Notes: generated by a model not told the origin, from the letters alone. Positions 1 to 9,785 are shown, counted from the stretch's first letter. The stretch: 64,000 bases of DNA from an uncultured Prevotellaceae bacterium (GCA_902767775.1 CACXIP010000022.1:116362-180361), one strand, 5' to 3'. Translations and numbers: made by a program.

Positions 1-786
<786 letters not shown>

Positions 787-798
787 TTAAAGGTGTCG

Positions 799-830
799 CA
801 AATTTATTGAATAAAAATTAATCTGCCAAA
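799..830 (-). promoter_or_regulatory. gdhA promoter
   Basis: On the minus strand TTTG (complement of 827-830) is followed by a 20-base spacer and TAAATTTG (complement of 799-806). This matches the Bacteroidetes primary sigma consensus TTTG-N19-21-TAnnTTTG and points at gdhA. Confidence 0.75.
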
Positions 831-876
831 TAATAAGTGAGGTTTTTTCAAAGACGTTGTTTTTTTGGCTTTTTGC

Positions 877-908
877 TTTGCTTTTCATTCGTTTAATCGT
901 AATTTTGC
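877..908 (+). promoter_or_regulatory. Promoter of the receiver/PEP-binding gene
   Basis: TTTG at 877-880, 19-base spacer, TAATTTTG at 900-907. It lies 21 bases before the ATG at 929, which rules out the upstream in-frame TTG at 857 as the true start. It is divergent from the gdhA promoter. Confidence 0.75.
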
Positions 909-928
909 ATATTGAAACCAGCATAATT

Positions 929-3892
929 ATGGAGAATCACATACCACAGGAGTTCACGCAGTTTTATCTGAAAGACGTGTCGTTTGTCAACCTCATGACG
1001 CACCGTATCTTCAATGTGCTTATTGTCGCCAATCCCTACGATGCGTTCATGCTCGAGGACGACGGCCGTGTCGATGAGAAGATTTTCGACGAGTACATGC
1101 AGTTGGGCATGCGCTATCCACCTACGTTCACTCAGGTGTGTACCACAGAGGAGGCGCGCCATGTGCTCAGCACCACCGCCATCGACCTGGTCATCTGCAT
1201 GCCTGGCAATGCCGACAACGATGCGTTCAGTGTGGCGCGCGACATCAAGGCTGAGTTTCCCCAACTGCCTTGTGTGGTGCTCACCCCCTTCTCCCATGGC
1301 ATCACACGCCGCATCCAGGACGAGGATATGTCGATATTCGACTATGTCTTCTGCTGGTTGGGCGACACCAACCTCATCCTCTCCATCATCAAACTGCTGG
1401 AGGACAAGATGAACATCGAGCACGACATCAAGGAGGCGGGTGTCCAGATGATTCTGCTCGTCGAGGATGGCATCCGGTTCTACTCCTCGGTGCTGCCCAA
1501 TCTCTACAGCTATATTCTTTTGCAGAGTCAGCGGTTCTCCACCGAGGCGCTCAACCCCCACGCCGCAGCCCAGCGCAAGCGTGGCCGTCCTAAAGTGGTG
1601 CTGGCACGTACCTATGAGGAGGCGATGGCCTTCTATGAGAAATATGCCGACAACACGCAGGGCATCATCAGCGACGTGCGGTTCCCCAAGGATGGTGTGA
1701 AGGACCCCGAGGCAGGCTTCAAACTTTTGCGCGAGATTCGGCGCCGCGATGAGTTCGTGCCGCTCATCATGCAGAGCGCGGAGGCGGAAAACGAGGCGAA
1801 GGCACTGGCTGAGGGCTTCCATTATGTGGACAAGAACTCAAAGAAGATGAACATCGACCTGCGCAAGTTGTTGGCTGAGCACCTGGGATTCGGCGACTTC
1901 ATCTTCCGCGACCCGGTCACCAAGCATGAGGTGATGCGCGTGCGCAACCTGAAGGAACTGCAGGACAACATCTTCACCATTCCCCGTGAGTCGATGCTCT
2001 ACCACATCTCACGCAACCATGTGAGCCGGTGGCTGTGCGCCCGTGCCATCTTCCCCGTGTCGCAGTTCCTCAAGACCGTCACCTGGCACAAGCTCAAGGA
2101 TGTGGATGCCCACCGTCAGATTATCTTCGATGCCATCGTGCAATACCGTAAGATGAAGAATGTGGGCGTTGTGGCGGTGTTCGACCGGGGCAAGTACGAC
2201 CGCTACGCCCATTTCGCCCGCATCGGCGAGGGCTCGCTCGGTGGGAAGGGTAGGGGACTGGCTTTCCTCGACAACATCATCAAGCGCCATCCGGAGTTCA
2301 ATACATTCGACAATGCCACGGTGTCCATACCGAAGACCGTTGTGCTGTGCACGGACGTCTTCGACCAGTTCATGGATGCCAACAACCTCTATCAGATAGC
2401 GCTGAGCAATGCCTCCGATGAGGATATCCTCCGTCATTTCCTGCGTGCGCAGTTGCCCGACACGCTCATTGCCGACTTCTTCACCTTCTTCGAGGCGACG
2501 AAGTGTCCGATAGCGGTCCGCTCCTCCTCTTTGCTTGAGGATGCCCACTATCAGCCTTTTGCCGGCATCTACTCCACCTATATGATTCCTTATCTCGAGG
2601 ATAAGTATGAGATGCTGCAGATGCTTGCCTGTGCCATCAAGGGTGTCTATGCGTCGGTCTACTACCGCGACTCCAAGGCTTACATGACCGCCACGAGCAA
2701 TGTCATCGACTCCGAGAAGATGGCAGTCATTCTCCAGGAGGTGGTGGGCAACACCTATGGCACGCATTTCTATCCCAACATCAGTGGTGTGCTGCGCTCA
2801 CTCAACTACTATCCCATCGGCGACGAGAAAGCGGAGGACGGCATCGCCAGTCTGGCGCTTGGCCTGGGCAAGTATATCGTCGATGGCGGACAGACACTGC
2901 GTGTGAGTCCCTACCATCCGCACCAGGTGTTGCAGACGAGTGAGATGGAGACGGCCCTGCGTGAGACGCAGACCCGCTTCTATGCCCTCGACATGGCGGC
3001 GACCACCCTCGACTTCCAGGTCGACGATGGCTTCAATATTCTCAAACTCCGTGTGAAGGAAGCCGACCGCGACCAGTCGCTCGACTTCATCGCCTCCACC
3101 TACGACCCCTACGACCAGATTATCCGCGACGGAATCTACGAGGGTGGGCGCAAGGTCATCTCATTCGCCGGGGTGCTCCAGCAGAATGTGTTCCCCTTCC
3201 CCGAAATCATGCAGATGGCAATGCGCTATGGCTCAGAGGGCATGCACCGTCCTGTGGAGATAGAGTTTGCCTGCAACATCCGCGACCGCCGCATCCTCGA
3301 CTTCTACCTGTTGCAGGTGCGCCCCATCGTCGACTCGAAGCAGATGCTTGAGACTGACCTGTCCACCATCCCCGACGACGACTGTCTGTTGCGCTCCCAT
3401 ATGTCATTGGGGCATGGCATCAACGAAGATGTCTTCGACGTAGTGTATGTGAAGACCGACGAGAATTTTACGGCCTCCAACAACCCTGCCATCGCCTGTG
3501 AGATAGAGAAAATCAACCGCCGTTTCCTCGATGAGGGCAAGGGCTATGTCCTTGTGGGACCTGGTCGGTGGGGCTCCAGCGACTACTGGCTCGGTATCCC
3601 CGTGAAATGGCCGCACATCAGCGCCTCAAAACTGATTGTGGAGGCTGGACTGAAAAACTACCGCATCGACCCGAGCCAGGGCACGCATTTCTTCCAAAAC
3701 CTCACCAGTTTCGGCGTGGGCTATTTCACAGTCAACACCTATACCGGCGAGGGCATCTGGCGCAAGGAGATGCTCGATGCCATGCCCGCTGTCGAGGAGA
3801 CGGAGCATGTGCGTCACGTGCGTTTCGACCGTCCGCTGCGCATCATGATGGATGGTAAGAAACAAGAGGGTGTTGTCCTCTTCCCCAAATAA
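929..3892 (+). CDS. Receiver domains fused to a PEP/pyruvate-binding (PPDK N-terminal) domain
   Basis: 987 aa from ATG 929. Three parts are visible. The first (about residues 28-160) is receiver-like but lacks clear acidic residues (VLIVANP, DLVICMPG). The second (about 175-320) is a more complete receiver, with E-D at 179-180, candidate phospho-acceptor Asp near 249 (ISDVRFP) and Lys near 302 (DKNSKK). From about 430 an ATP-grasp PEP synthase/PPDK N-terminal domain follows, with GEGSLGGKGRGL and PIAVRSSSLLED. No phosphohistidine or PEP-binding TIM-barrel domain follows, so it cannot run the full PEP synthase reaction alone. The C-terminus (from about 850, GPGRWGSSDYWLG) is unassigned. Often annotated simply as 'phosphoenolpyruvate synthase'; the real substrate is unknown. 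A role in signalling or phosphotransfer is inference. Confidence 0.85.
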   Translation: MENHIPQEFTQFYLKDVSFVNLMTHRIFNVLIVANPYDAFMLEDDGRVDEKIFDEYMQLGMRYPPTFTQVCTTEEARHVLSTTAIDLVICMPGNADNDAFSVARDIKAEFPQLPCVVLTPFSHGITRRIQDEDMSIFDYVFCWLGDTNLILSIIKLLEDKMNIEHDIKEAGVQMILLVEDGIRFYSSVLPNLYSYILLQSQRFSTEALNPHAAAQRKRGRPKVVLARTYEEAMAFYEKYADNTQGIISDVRFPKDGVKDPEAGFKLLREIRRRDEFVPLIMQSAEAENEAKALAEGFHYVDKNSKKMNIDLRKLLAEHLGFGDFIFRDPVTKHEVMRVRNLKELQDNIFTIPRESMLYHISRNHVSRWLCARAIFPVSQFLKTVTWHKLKDVDAHRQIIFDAIVQYRKMKNVGVVAVFDRGKYDRYAHFARIGEGSLGGKGRGLAFLDNIIKRHPEFNTFDNATVSIPKTVVLCTDVFDQFMDANNLYQIALSNASDEDILRHFLRAQLPDTLIADFFTFFEATKCPIAVRSSSLLEDAHYQPFAGIYSTYMIPYLEDKYEMLQMLACAIKGVYASVYYRDSKAYMTATSNVIDSEKMAVILQEVVGNTYGTHFYPNISGVLRSLNYYPIGDEKAEDGIASLALGLGKYIVDGGQTLRVSPYHPHQVLQTSEMETALRETQTRFYALDMAATTLDFQVDDGFNILKLRVKEADRDQSLDFIASTYDPYDQIIRDGIYEGGRKVISFAGVLQQNVFPFPEIMQMAMRYGSEGMHRPVEIEFACNIRDRRILDFYLLQVRPIVDSKQMLETDLSTIPDDDCLLRSHMSLGHGINEDVFDVVYVKTDENFTASNNPAIACEIEKINRRFLDEGKGYVLVGPGRWGSSDYWLGIPVKWPHISASKLIVEAGLKNYRIDPSQGTHFFQNLTSFGVGYFTVNTYTGEGIWRKEMLDAMPAVEETEHVRHVRFDRPLRIMMDGKKQEGVVLFPK

Positions 3893-4019
3893 AATGGTAG
3901 TTTGTTTGCGGACACAAATATGAGTTTTTAGGTTGTTTGCGAACACAATAAATTGATTTAAATCAAGAATTGCACCAATTTTTGGAGAAAATCAATAAAA
4001 AACATGGAAATCACGATGC

Positions 4020-4102
4020 AATGCCTTAACTTTGCATCGTGTTTTTCATAGTATTAGATTTAAGGTTAACAAAGGTTGGAGTACGGCGGTACTCCTTTTT
4101 TT
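4020..4102 (+). ncRNA. 83-bp repeat copy A: putative promoter-sRNA-terminator unit
   Basis: Identical over 83 bases to 11163-11245. It contains TAACTTTG (4027-4034), a good -7 element, then about 60 bases, then an inverted repeat GGAGTAC-GGCG-GTACTCC (4078-4095) and seven Ts, a canonical intrinsic terminator. No ORF of note lies inside on the plus strand. Read as a short non-coding transcript starting near 4040 and ending at about 4102. In this copy the -33 TTTG is not recognisable, so expression may be weak. The element overlaps the 3' end of the RDD gene on the opposite strand, so an RNA from here would be antisense to that mRNA. Confidence 0.5.
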
Positions 4103-4826
4103 GTGCCTTGTTGTCTCCTCTTTGATAATATTGGAAGTCATTGTACACCTTGTAGAGGAATTTCTCGGCATCGTTTTCTTTGGCCCGTATGCCTAGTATG
4201 GTCTCCACCTTTTGTGCGAGTTGGTTGATGAGTTTTCCACGCTGTTGGGCGTTGTCGGAGTAGAGGAGATGCTCAATGACCTCAATCTGCCTAACCGAGA
4301 GATGGGTGGCCTCGGGGTAGGAGGGGGCGTAGCGATGGTCGGTGAACTCAAAAGACCTCAGGATATAAGGCCTCTGAGTCTTGGAGAGTTTGACGACAGT
4401 TGTTCCTGCGGCAAGGTCTCCCATCCGCTGGCAGTTTTTTGAGAAGACAATGGATACGATGCCAATCCCTAATCCGAAGTCGACAATATATAGAATCCAC
4501 CTGAGAAAGAGAGCCATTTTCGAAGGTTTCGACCCGTCGAGGCACATCACCTTGATGCTCATGATGCTCTTGCCGATGGTCTGTCCATCGACAAATATCT
4601 CCATAAGAAGGGGGTAGCTTAGGACAATGAATGCTGAGAAAAACCCGAGCACGATACCTGCTGTATAATAAGTGGTACCGATGCTTGCGGTTATACCGAA
4701 AAGGATGGTGGAGGCGATGGTGAGGAAGATGGCATCGATGACCCATGCGAAGAAACGCTGCATGACGGTGGCCGCCGTCTGCTGGATGCGTACATACTGT
4801 CCTGTGATGATGTTGGTCCGTGCCAT
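4026..4826 (-). CDS. RDD family membrane protein
   Basis: 266 aa. Residues about 15-165 form an RDD domain: hydrophobic segments near 22-45 and 58-80, the GQTIGKSIMSIKV segment, another pair near 108-130, and RMGDLAAGTTVV. The second half is cytoplasmic and polar (VRQIEVIEHLLYSDNAQQR). It is divergent from the SpoIIM/MoxR/DUF58 operon; RDD genes are frequent partners of SpoIIM-family genes, so the protein probably belongs to that membrane system. Oddity: the last 22 or so residues (after QKKEYRR) and the stop codon are encoded by the complement of the 83-bp repeat, so the native C-terminus may have been replaced. Confidence 0.85.
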   Translation of the reverse strand: MARTNIITGQYVRIQQTAATVMQRFFAWVIDAIFLTIASTILFGITASIGTTYYTAGIVLGFFSAFIVLSYPLLMEIFVDGQTIGKSIMSIKVMCLDGSKPSKMALFLRWILYIVDFGLGIGIVSIVFSKNCQRMGDLAAGTTVVKLSKTQRPYILRSFEFTDHRYAPSYPEATHLSVRQIEVIEHLLYSDNAQQRGKLINQLAQKVETILGIRAKENDAEKFLYKVYNDFQYYQRGDNKAQKKEYRRTPTFVNLKSNTMKNTMQS

Positions 4827-4870
4827 GCCTGTAGGGTGTTAGCCGTTGATAGTTTTTTCTCTATTGATAC

Positions 4871-4904
4871 TTGCAAAAGTAAAGAACTTTCTTTAATTTT
4901 GCAA
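4871..4904. promoter_or_regulatory. Back-to-back divergent promoters for RDD gene and SpoIIM operon
   Basis: Plus strand: TTG 4871-4873, 20-base spacer, TAATTTTG 4894-4901. Minus strand: TTG (complement of 4902-4904), 20-base spacer, TACTTTTG (complement of 4874-4881). The -33 of each promoter abuts the -7 of the other, and the 34 bases are close to an imperfect palindrome (TTGCAAAA ... TTTTGCAA ends). Both fit the Bacteroidetes consensus, so the two units are likely mutually exclusive at the polymerase level. Confidence 0.75.
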
Positions 4905-4930
4905 GTCAGTTAGGCAAAAAAAAGAAAAAC

Positions 4931-5893
4931 ATGCAGGAGGCAGTCTTTATCCGTCAGAACCTGAAGAAATGGCAGGCCATGGAAAATATGGCAGGCGACA
5001 CGGTGTTCACCACTCCCGATGAGCTGGTGGAAGCCTACAATGAACTCACCTCCGACCTCGCCTTTGCACAGACACAGTATCCGGCATCACCGGTGACAGC
5101 CTATCTCAACGACCTCGCCCTCTCTCTGCATCGCGACCTCTACAGCCACAAGCATACCCCATGGTCACGGGTGGTCAGGTTCTGGACGCACGACATCCCC
5201 TTAAGTGTCTACGACGCCCGCTGGTGCCTGCTCCTCTCGCTGGCAATCTTCTTGGTGTTCATCATTATCGGTGCGTTGTCCACTTTTGGCGACCCCAATT
5301 TTCCCCGGGTCATCCTGGGCGACGACTACGTGGACATGACCTTGAGTAATATCGAGGCGGGCAACCCCATGGCGGTTTATGCCCAGGGAGATCAGGTATC
5401 CTCCTTCCTCGGCATCACATTCAACAATGTCTTGGTGGCGTTCATCACATATGTGACGGGATTGTTCACCAGTTTCGGCACAGGCTATTACCTTATGACC
5501 AACGGCATCATGGTGGGGTCGTTTGTCACCTTTTTCATCGTCCGCAAACTGTTTGTGGAGTCGATACTCGCCATCATGCTCCATGGCACGCTCGAGCTCT
5601 CCGCCATCGTCATCTCGGGTGGGGCAGGCATCATGTTGGGCAACGGATGGCTCTTCCCTGGCACCTACGGCCGTGTGCAGTCGTTCCTCCGAGCTGCCCA
5701 GCGCAGCGTCCGTGTGCTCATCTCCACCGTCCCCATCTTTATCATAGCTGGGTTTATTGAAGGGTTCTTCACCCGTTACACCTATGTCGGCGACGGCTTG
5801 CGCCTGCTGGTCATCTGCGCATCTGCGCTCTTCGTCGTCTATTATTATGTATTCTTGCCCATCAAACGCCACCGTGAAGCAGCAGCAAAATAG
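4931..5893 (+). CDS. SpoIIM/DUF95 family membrane protein
   Basis: 320 aa, first gene of a six-gene plus-strand operon. The N-terminal ~95 residues are soluble and helical (FIRQNLKKWQAMENMAG). Hydrophobic segments follow near 98-118, 160-185, 190-210, 220-250, 262-280 and 290-312. Conserved family features are the FNNVLVAFITYVTGL segment and the Gly-rich HGTLELSAIVISGGAGIMLG. The family is named for a Bacillus sporulation protein, but this lineage does not sporulate; here the gene is a component of the RDD/MoxR/DUF58 membrane cluster, whose biochemical function is not established. Confidence 0.88.
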   Translation: MQEAVFIRQNLKKWQAMENMAGDTVFTTPDELVEAYNELTSDLAFAQTQYPASPVTAYLNDLALSLHRDLYSHKHTPWSRVVRFWTHDIPLSVYDARWCLLLSLAIFLVFIIIGALSTFGDPNFPRVILGDDYVDMTLSNIEAGNPMAVYAQGDQVSSFLGITFNNVLVAFITYVTGLFTSFGTGYYLMTNGIMVGSFVTFFIVRKLFVESILAIMLHGTLELSAIVISGGAGIMLGNGWLFPGTYGRVQSFLRAAQRSVRVLISTVPIFIIAGFIEGFFTRYTYVGDGLRLLVICASALFVVYYYVFLPIKRHREAAAK

Positions 5894-6746
5894 AATACCG
5901 CTCTACGAGGACCGTTCGGTGTCACAGTGCATCGAGGCGACCTTTGATTTCATGCGTGCCAACAGGCGTGTGTGGCTCAGGTCGGCATTCACCTTGTTCA
6001 TGCCTGTCAGTGCGTTGCTTGGCTTGTCGGTACTGACTCTTTCTTCTGATGATTTGCCTTATGGCAGCAGCATTTTCGACTGGCTGTTTGAATGGGGACC
6101 GACTTACGACCTGTTTTTCAGGGTGATGGTGATAGTAGGCGTATGGATGACGTTCGTCCATGTCTATTCGCTGTTGGAGGCTTATGACAAGCATGGCGAC
6201 GTCCTGAATGAGTTCACACAGCGGCAGATGTTGCCCTATTATCTGCTAAAGGCGAAACAGTCATGGTGGCTCGCTATCTTGCTTGCTGGCATTGCCTATT
6301 TTGTGTTAGACTCCGACAGTATTTTCCTGGCAGCCTTGGCGTTGATCTTGCTTGTCCCGTTGGCGCTGCTTCCCTCCATAGCCATCATTGAGAGATTGGG
6401 CGACATCCCAGCTTTGGTCAAGTCGTTGAGATTGGGGTTCCATGCGTGGTTCCAGCTGTTTTTCACCTTCATGCTCACCTTACTGTTCGGCTTCCTCATG
6501 GTGTCGGTCGTCACGCTGCCTTCTTTGATGTTGAGTGGATGGTTCAGTACCTTGGCTTATGGACTGGAGAAGAGCAACGGTATTACCCTTCTCTTTGCCT
6601 TTGGTTCTACCGCATTGGTCTATTTTGGCATGTACCTACTGGTGTCGATGGTACTCATGTCGTGTGCTTATGAGTACGGCACGGTGTCGGAGCGCATCGA
6701 CGATGCGTCTCTGGAAAGTGAGATTGAACATTTTGAAGACCTTTAA
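5874..6746 (+). CDS. Polytopic membrane protein of the MoxR/DUF58 operon, function unknown
   Basis: 290 aa if started at GTG 5874, which overlaps the 3' end of the SpoIIM gene by 20 bases; a later in-frame ATG at 5952 (MRANRRVWLR) is possible but would remove the conserved-looking PLYEDRSVSQCIEATFDFM start. The reading frame is open further upstream, but that part is out-of-frame SpoIIM sequence. At least six hydrophobic segments are visible (SAFTLFMPVSALLGLSVL, FRVMVIVGVWMTFVHVY, WLAILLAGIAYFVL, FLAALALILLVPLALLPSIAII, LFFTFMLTLLFGFLMVSVV, FGSTALVYFGMYLLVSMVLM). No family recognised. Its place between SpoIIM and DUF4129 marks it as part of the same system. Confidence 0.8.
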   Translation: MKQQQNRIPLYEDRSVSQCIEATFDFMRANRRVWLRSAFTLFMPVSALLGLSVLTLSSDDLPYGSSIFDWLFEWGPTYDLFFRVMVIVGVWMTFVHVYSLLEAYDKHGDVLNEFTQRQMLPYYLLKAKQSWWLAILLAGIAYFVLDSDSIFLAALALILLVPLALLPSIAIIERLGDIPALVKSLRLGFHAWFQLFFTFMLTLLFGFLMVSVVTLPSLMLSGWFSTLAYGLEKSNGITLLFAFGSTALVYFGMYLLVSMVLMSCAYEYGTVSERIDDASLESEIEHFEDL

Positions 6747-6757
6747 CCGACGAAGCC

Positions 6758-7375
6758 ATGGCAGCGACACTCAACCATATCATGCAGGATGATTCTTTGG
6801 CAGCGCGTCTGTTCTATGGGCACGACTACAAGCGGTCGCTTGTCGGCGACTCCCTTGCCGAACCCGACACTTTCATGCAGGTGGATATGCAGAGGGAGGT
6901 GGAGAACATCAGTTTCTTTGATGAATTGGCCCGTTTCTTCGCATCGGTTCCATGGATTGTCTATGCCGTTATTGGAGTGCTGTTGCTGGCATTGCTGGCA
7001 TGGTGGCTCATCCGTAGTGGCATGCTCGGCGATGGCTTCAGCCGTCCCGGCAGGGTGGAGTCCGACGAAGGTGACAATATCTACGACATCGACTATGAGG
7101 AGGAGACGAAAAAGGCTTTGCTTGCCGGTGACTATGCTGCATTGGTGAGGCTCATCTACCTTCGCACCTTGCGCACGCTCGACGAGGAGGGGCGCATTTC
7201 ATGGCGCATCTACAAGACTCCTACGGAGTATGCCTACGAACTGCACCAGCCTGCTTTCCTTACCATGACAAGGCATTTCCTGCGTGTGCGCTATGGTAAG
7301 TTTGGTGCCTCCGAGGCCCTCTGCGAGGAGATGCGCGCCTTGCAGGCTGAGGTGGAGAAAGGAGGTGAGGCATGA
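6758..7375 (+). CDS. DUF4129 domain protein
   Basis: 205 aa. Residues 1-60 are polar, one membrane segment lies near 65-87 (VPWIVYAVIGVLLLALLAWWLI), and the C-terminal ~90 residues match the DUF4129 pattern: YEEETKKALLAGDYAALVRLIYLRTLRTLDEEGRI, then WRIYKTPTEYAYEL and the FLRVRYGKF end. In other bacteria DUF4129 is often fused to transglutaminase-like domains next to MoxR and DUF58; here it is separate. It overlaps the next gene by four bases (ATGA), which suggests translational coupling. Confidence 0.85.
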   Translation: MAATLNHIMQDDSLAARLFYGHDYKRSLVGDSLAEPDTFMQVDMQREVENISFFDELARFFASVPWIVYAVIGVLLLALLAWWLIRSGMLGDGFSRPGRVESDEGDNIYDIDYEEETKKALLAGDYAALVRLIYLRTLRTLDEEGRISWRIYKTPTEYAYELHQPAFLTMTRHFLRVRYGKFGASEALCEEMRALQAEVEKGGEA

Positions 7376-8793
7376 AACGGAAGGTGATGATAGCACTGTT
7401 TGCCATTTCGGTGATGGCACTTGCCTGGCTTCTTCTCCCTCATGGTGAGCGGAATTTCATTTGGGATTCCGAATCACTGTTCCTACATGAGGATGATGAG
7501 CCTTTCGGCAGTGCGCTGTTCGACGAGATGGCAGAGAAGACCATGCCCAATGGCTATACCTATTTTCAAGGCAGCCTCGACGAATTGTTGGATTCTGAGG
7601 AGCGCCGCTCGTTGTTGCTGATATGCACTGACGTGCTATGGGATGAGGATGCTGCTGAGCGGATAGACAGTTTCGTCCGCAGCGGCAATAAACTGATGCT
7701 GGTATGCAACGAAAGCTATGGGTCGGATAAGTGCACTTGGATTCGCGACATCAATCATAAAAGATATTTCAGCAAGGGGGACCTCAAGGAAGTGCTGATG
7801 GGGCATCAGTCGCCCGATACACTGTATTGCACCAATGGCGACAGAATCCCCGTGCCCAAACCTTTGCTCACCTCATTCTATCCCTACAGTATAATGGCAA
7901 AGTATACCAGTTCCATCGGACCGGTGCTTAGCTATAAGAGGCTGAAGAAAAAGAGGGAAAAAGAAGCGAACACCGTCCTATATACATTTGATGGTGACAC
8001 GGTGGCTGTACCTGATCCTTATGAGACCAATGATTCCTTGGTGATGGAATACACTGACAAAGAGGACTTTGAGTCTGCTGTCTCTTCTGCATGGGAATCG
8101 TGGAATGACTCGATGGGAGAAACTACCAACGAATACATATCCATGACTGTTGATGTGGGCAAGGGCAAGGTATATCTGGTGGCCAGCCCCCTATTGTTCA
8201 CCAACTATGGAGTGCTCGACAGCAATATATCTAAGTTTGTGGGGTGGCAGCTGTCGCAGATTGCCGACCGTCCCGTGGTGAGGTTTCCCAAGACTTTGGT
8301 CAAACGCCGTTTGATGAATCGGGATGACGTGTCGTATGATTCTTCCTCACCTCTGTACTATATGCTCAATCACCCGCCGCTCAGGTGGGCCATCTATACC
8401 CTGCTCGTTGCCATCGTGCTGTTCATGCTGTTCACGGCTCGTCGTCGGCAGCGCCGCATACCCGTGGTCGACTTGCCACAAAACCGCAACTTGAGTTTCG
8501 TGCAATTGTTGGGCACCATCTATTACCGCCGTCACGACAATGCCGACTTGTTGCGTAAGAAATACACCTACTTCCGTGAGGAACTGCGCCGCTCCATGTT
8601 GCTCGATATCGGTGATGAGGCAGAAAATACTGTCCATAAGGTGCGGCTTGCACAGAAGACGGGTCTCGACGAGGCGTTTATCGCCAAGACACTTGATATG
8701 GTGAGCAAGTTGACTGCCGACCGTGTGTATGTGTCCGATGAGCAGTTGCAAGAGTGTATTGACCGGATGAATAAGATTATCAAAAACATATAA
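7372..8793 (+). CDS. DUF4350 domain protein
   Basis: 473 aa. An N-terminal hydrophobic segment (residues about 4-22) acts as signal anchor. The middle is an extracytoplasmic alpha/beta domain resembling a glutamine-amidotransferase-like fold (SLLLICTDVLWDEDAAERIDSFVRSGNKLMLVC), typical of DUF4350. A second membrane segment (about 338-357, WAIYTLLVAIVLFMLFTA) is followed by a basic stretch and a C-terminal cytoplasmic region rich in charged helices. The gene starts inside the DUF4129 stop codon and precedes MoxR by 11 bases. The family function is unknown. Confidence 0.85.
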   Translation: MKRKVMIALFAISVMALAWLLLPHGERNFIWDSESLFLHEDDEPFGSALFDEMAEKTMPNGYTYFQGSLDELLDSEERRSLLLICTDVLWDEDAAERIDSFVRSGNKLMLVCNESYGSDKCTWIRDINHKRYFSKGDLKEVLMGHQSPDTLYCTNGDRIPVPKPLLTSFYPYSIMAKYTSSIGPVLSYKRLKKKREKEANTVLYTFDGDTVAVPDPYETNDSLVMEYTDKEDFESAVSSAWESWNDSMGETTNEYISMTVDVGKGKVYLVASPLLFTNYGVLDSNISKFVGWQLSQIADRPVVRFPKTLVKRRLMNRDDVSYDSSSPLYYMLNHPPLRWAIYTLLVAIVLFMLFTARRRQRRIPVVDLPQNRNLSFVQLLGTIYYRRHDNADLLRKKYTYFREELRRSMLLDIGDEAENTVHKVRLAQKTGLDEAFIAKTLDMVSKLTADRVYVSDEQLQECIDRMNKIIKNI

Positions 8794-8804
8794 AAAAATC
8801 TCCT

Positions 8805-9779
8805 ATGGAAGAAACCAACCCCAAACGCCTCGACTTGGAAGCGTTCAGCTCGAAAATGATGCTGGTGCGCCAGCAAATCGGTTCTGTGGTGGTGGGTCAG
8901 GAACAGACTGTTGACCTGCTGCTCACCTCGGTGCTCGCCGATGGCCATGTGCTGCTCGAGGGAGTGCCTGGTGTGGCGAAGACCCTGCTCGCACGCCTTC
9001 TTGCCCGCTTGGTCGACGCCCGCTTCAATCGTCTGCAGTTCACTCCCGACCTCATGCCCAGCGACGTACTGGGAACTTCTGTGTTCAACATGAGAGAGTC
9101 GGCTTTTGAGTTCCACAAAGGTCCCATTTTTGCCGACATTGTGTTGGTGGATGAAATCAACCGTGCTCCAGCCAAGACGCAGGCAGCCCTCTTCGAGGTG
9201 ATGGAGGAGCGGCAGGCGACGGTCGACGGCACCACCTATCCCATGGACGAATTGTTCACCGTGGTCGCTACGCAGAACCCAGTGGAGCAGGAGGGTACCT
9301 ACAAACTGCCAGAGGCGCAGCTCGACCGCTTCCTCATGAAGGTGACGGTGGGGTATCCTTCTCCCGAGCTCGAGACGCTCATCCTCAGACGTCATCATGA
9401 GAATGCACGGCTCACCCAACTGGAGGATATCCAACCTGTGCTCACCAAGGAAGAGTTGTTGGATTACCGCTCGCTGATGTCGAAGGTGGTGGTGGAGGAC
9501 AGCCTCCTCCGCTATATGGTCGACATCATCCAACTCACCCGCAACAGCAAGGCGGTGTTCCTTGGCGCCTCGCCTCGTGCCGGTGTGGCCTTGCTCAAGG
9601 CTTCGAAGGCATATGCCCTGCTGCAGGGCCGCGACTTCGTGACGCCCGACGACATCAAGTTCGTCGCACCTTCCGTCCTCCAGCACCGTCTGATTCTCAC
9701 CGCAGAGGCAGAGATGGAAGGCTATAATGCCGTACGCCTCGTCACTTCGCTCATCGACCAAGTGGAGGTGCCCAAATAA
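8805..9779 (+). CDS. MoxR-family AAA+ ATPase
   Basis: 324 aa, the usual length of the family. Walker A is GVPGVAKT at 53-60, Walker B is IVLVDEINRAP at 112-122, and the sensor 1 segment VVATQNPVEQEGTY is clear. The C-terminal lid domain carries SPRAGVALLKASKAYALLQGR. MoxR ATPases are thought to act as chaperones that remodel or insert metal into von Willebrand A-type partner proteins. The next gene encodes a DUF58 protein, a common partner with a VWA-like fold, only six bases downstream. Substrate is inferred from neighbourhood only. Confidence 0.93.
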   Translation: MEETNPKRLDLEAFSSKMMLVRQQIGSVVVGQEQTVDLLLTSVLADGHVLLEGVPGVAKTLLARLLARLVDARFNRLQFTPDLMPSDVLGTSVFNMRESAFEFHKGPIFADIVLVDEINRAPAKTQAALFEVMEERQATVDGTTYPMDELFTVVATQNPVEQEGTYKLPEAQLDRFLMKVTVGYPSPELETLILRRHHENARLTQLEDIQPVLTKEELLDYRSLMSKVVVEDSLLRYMVDIIQLTRNSKAVFLGASPRAGVALLKASKAYALLQGRDFVTPDDIKFVAPSVLQHRLILTAEAEMEGYNAVRLVTSLIDQVEVPK

Positions 9780-9785
9780 TCGCAC

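Noticed and set aside
857-928. TTG start at 857 for the receiver/PEP-binding gene
   Set aside because: This part contains the promoter (877-908), so it is upstream of the transcript start.
8568-9785. 405-codon minus-strand open frame
   Set aside because: Antisense to moxR, which has all its motifs; shadow frame.
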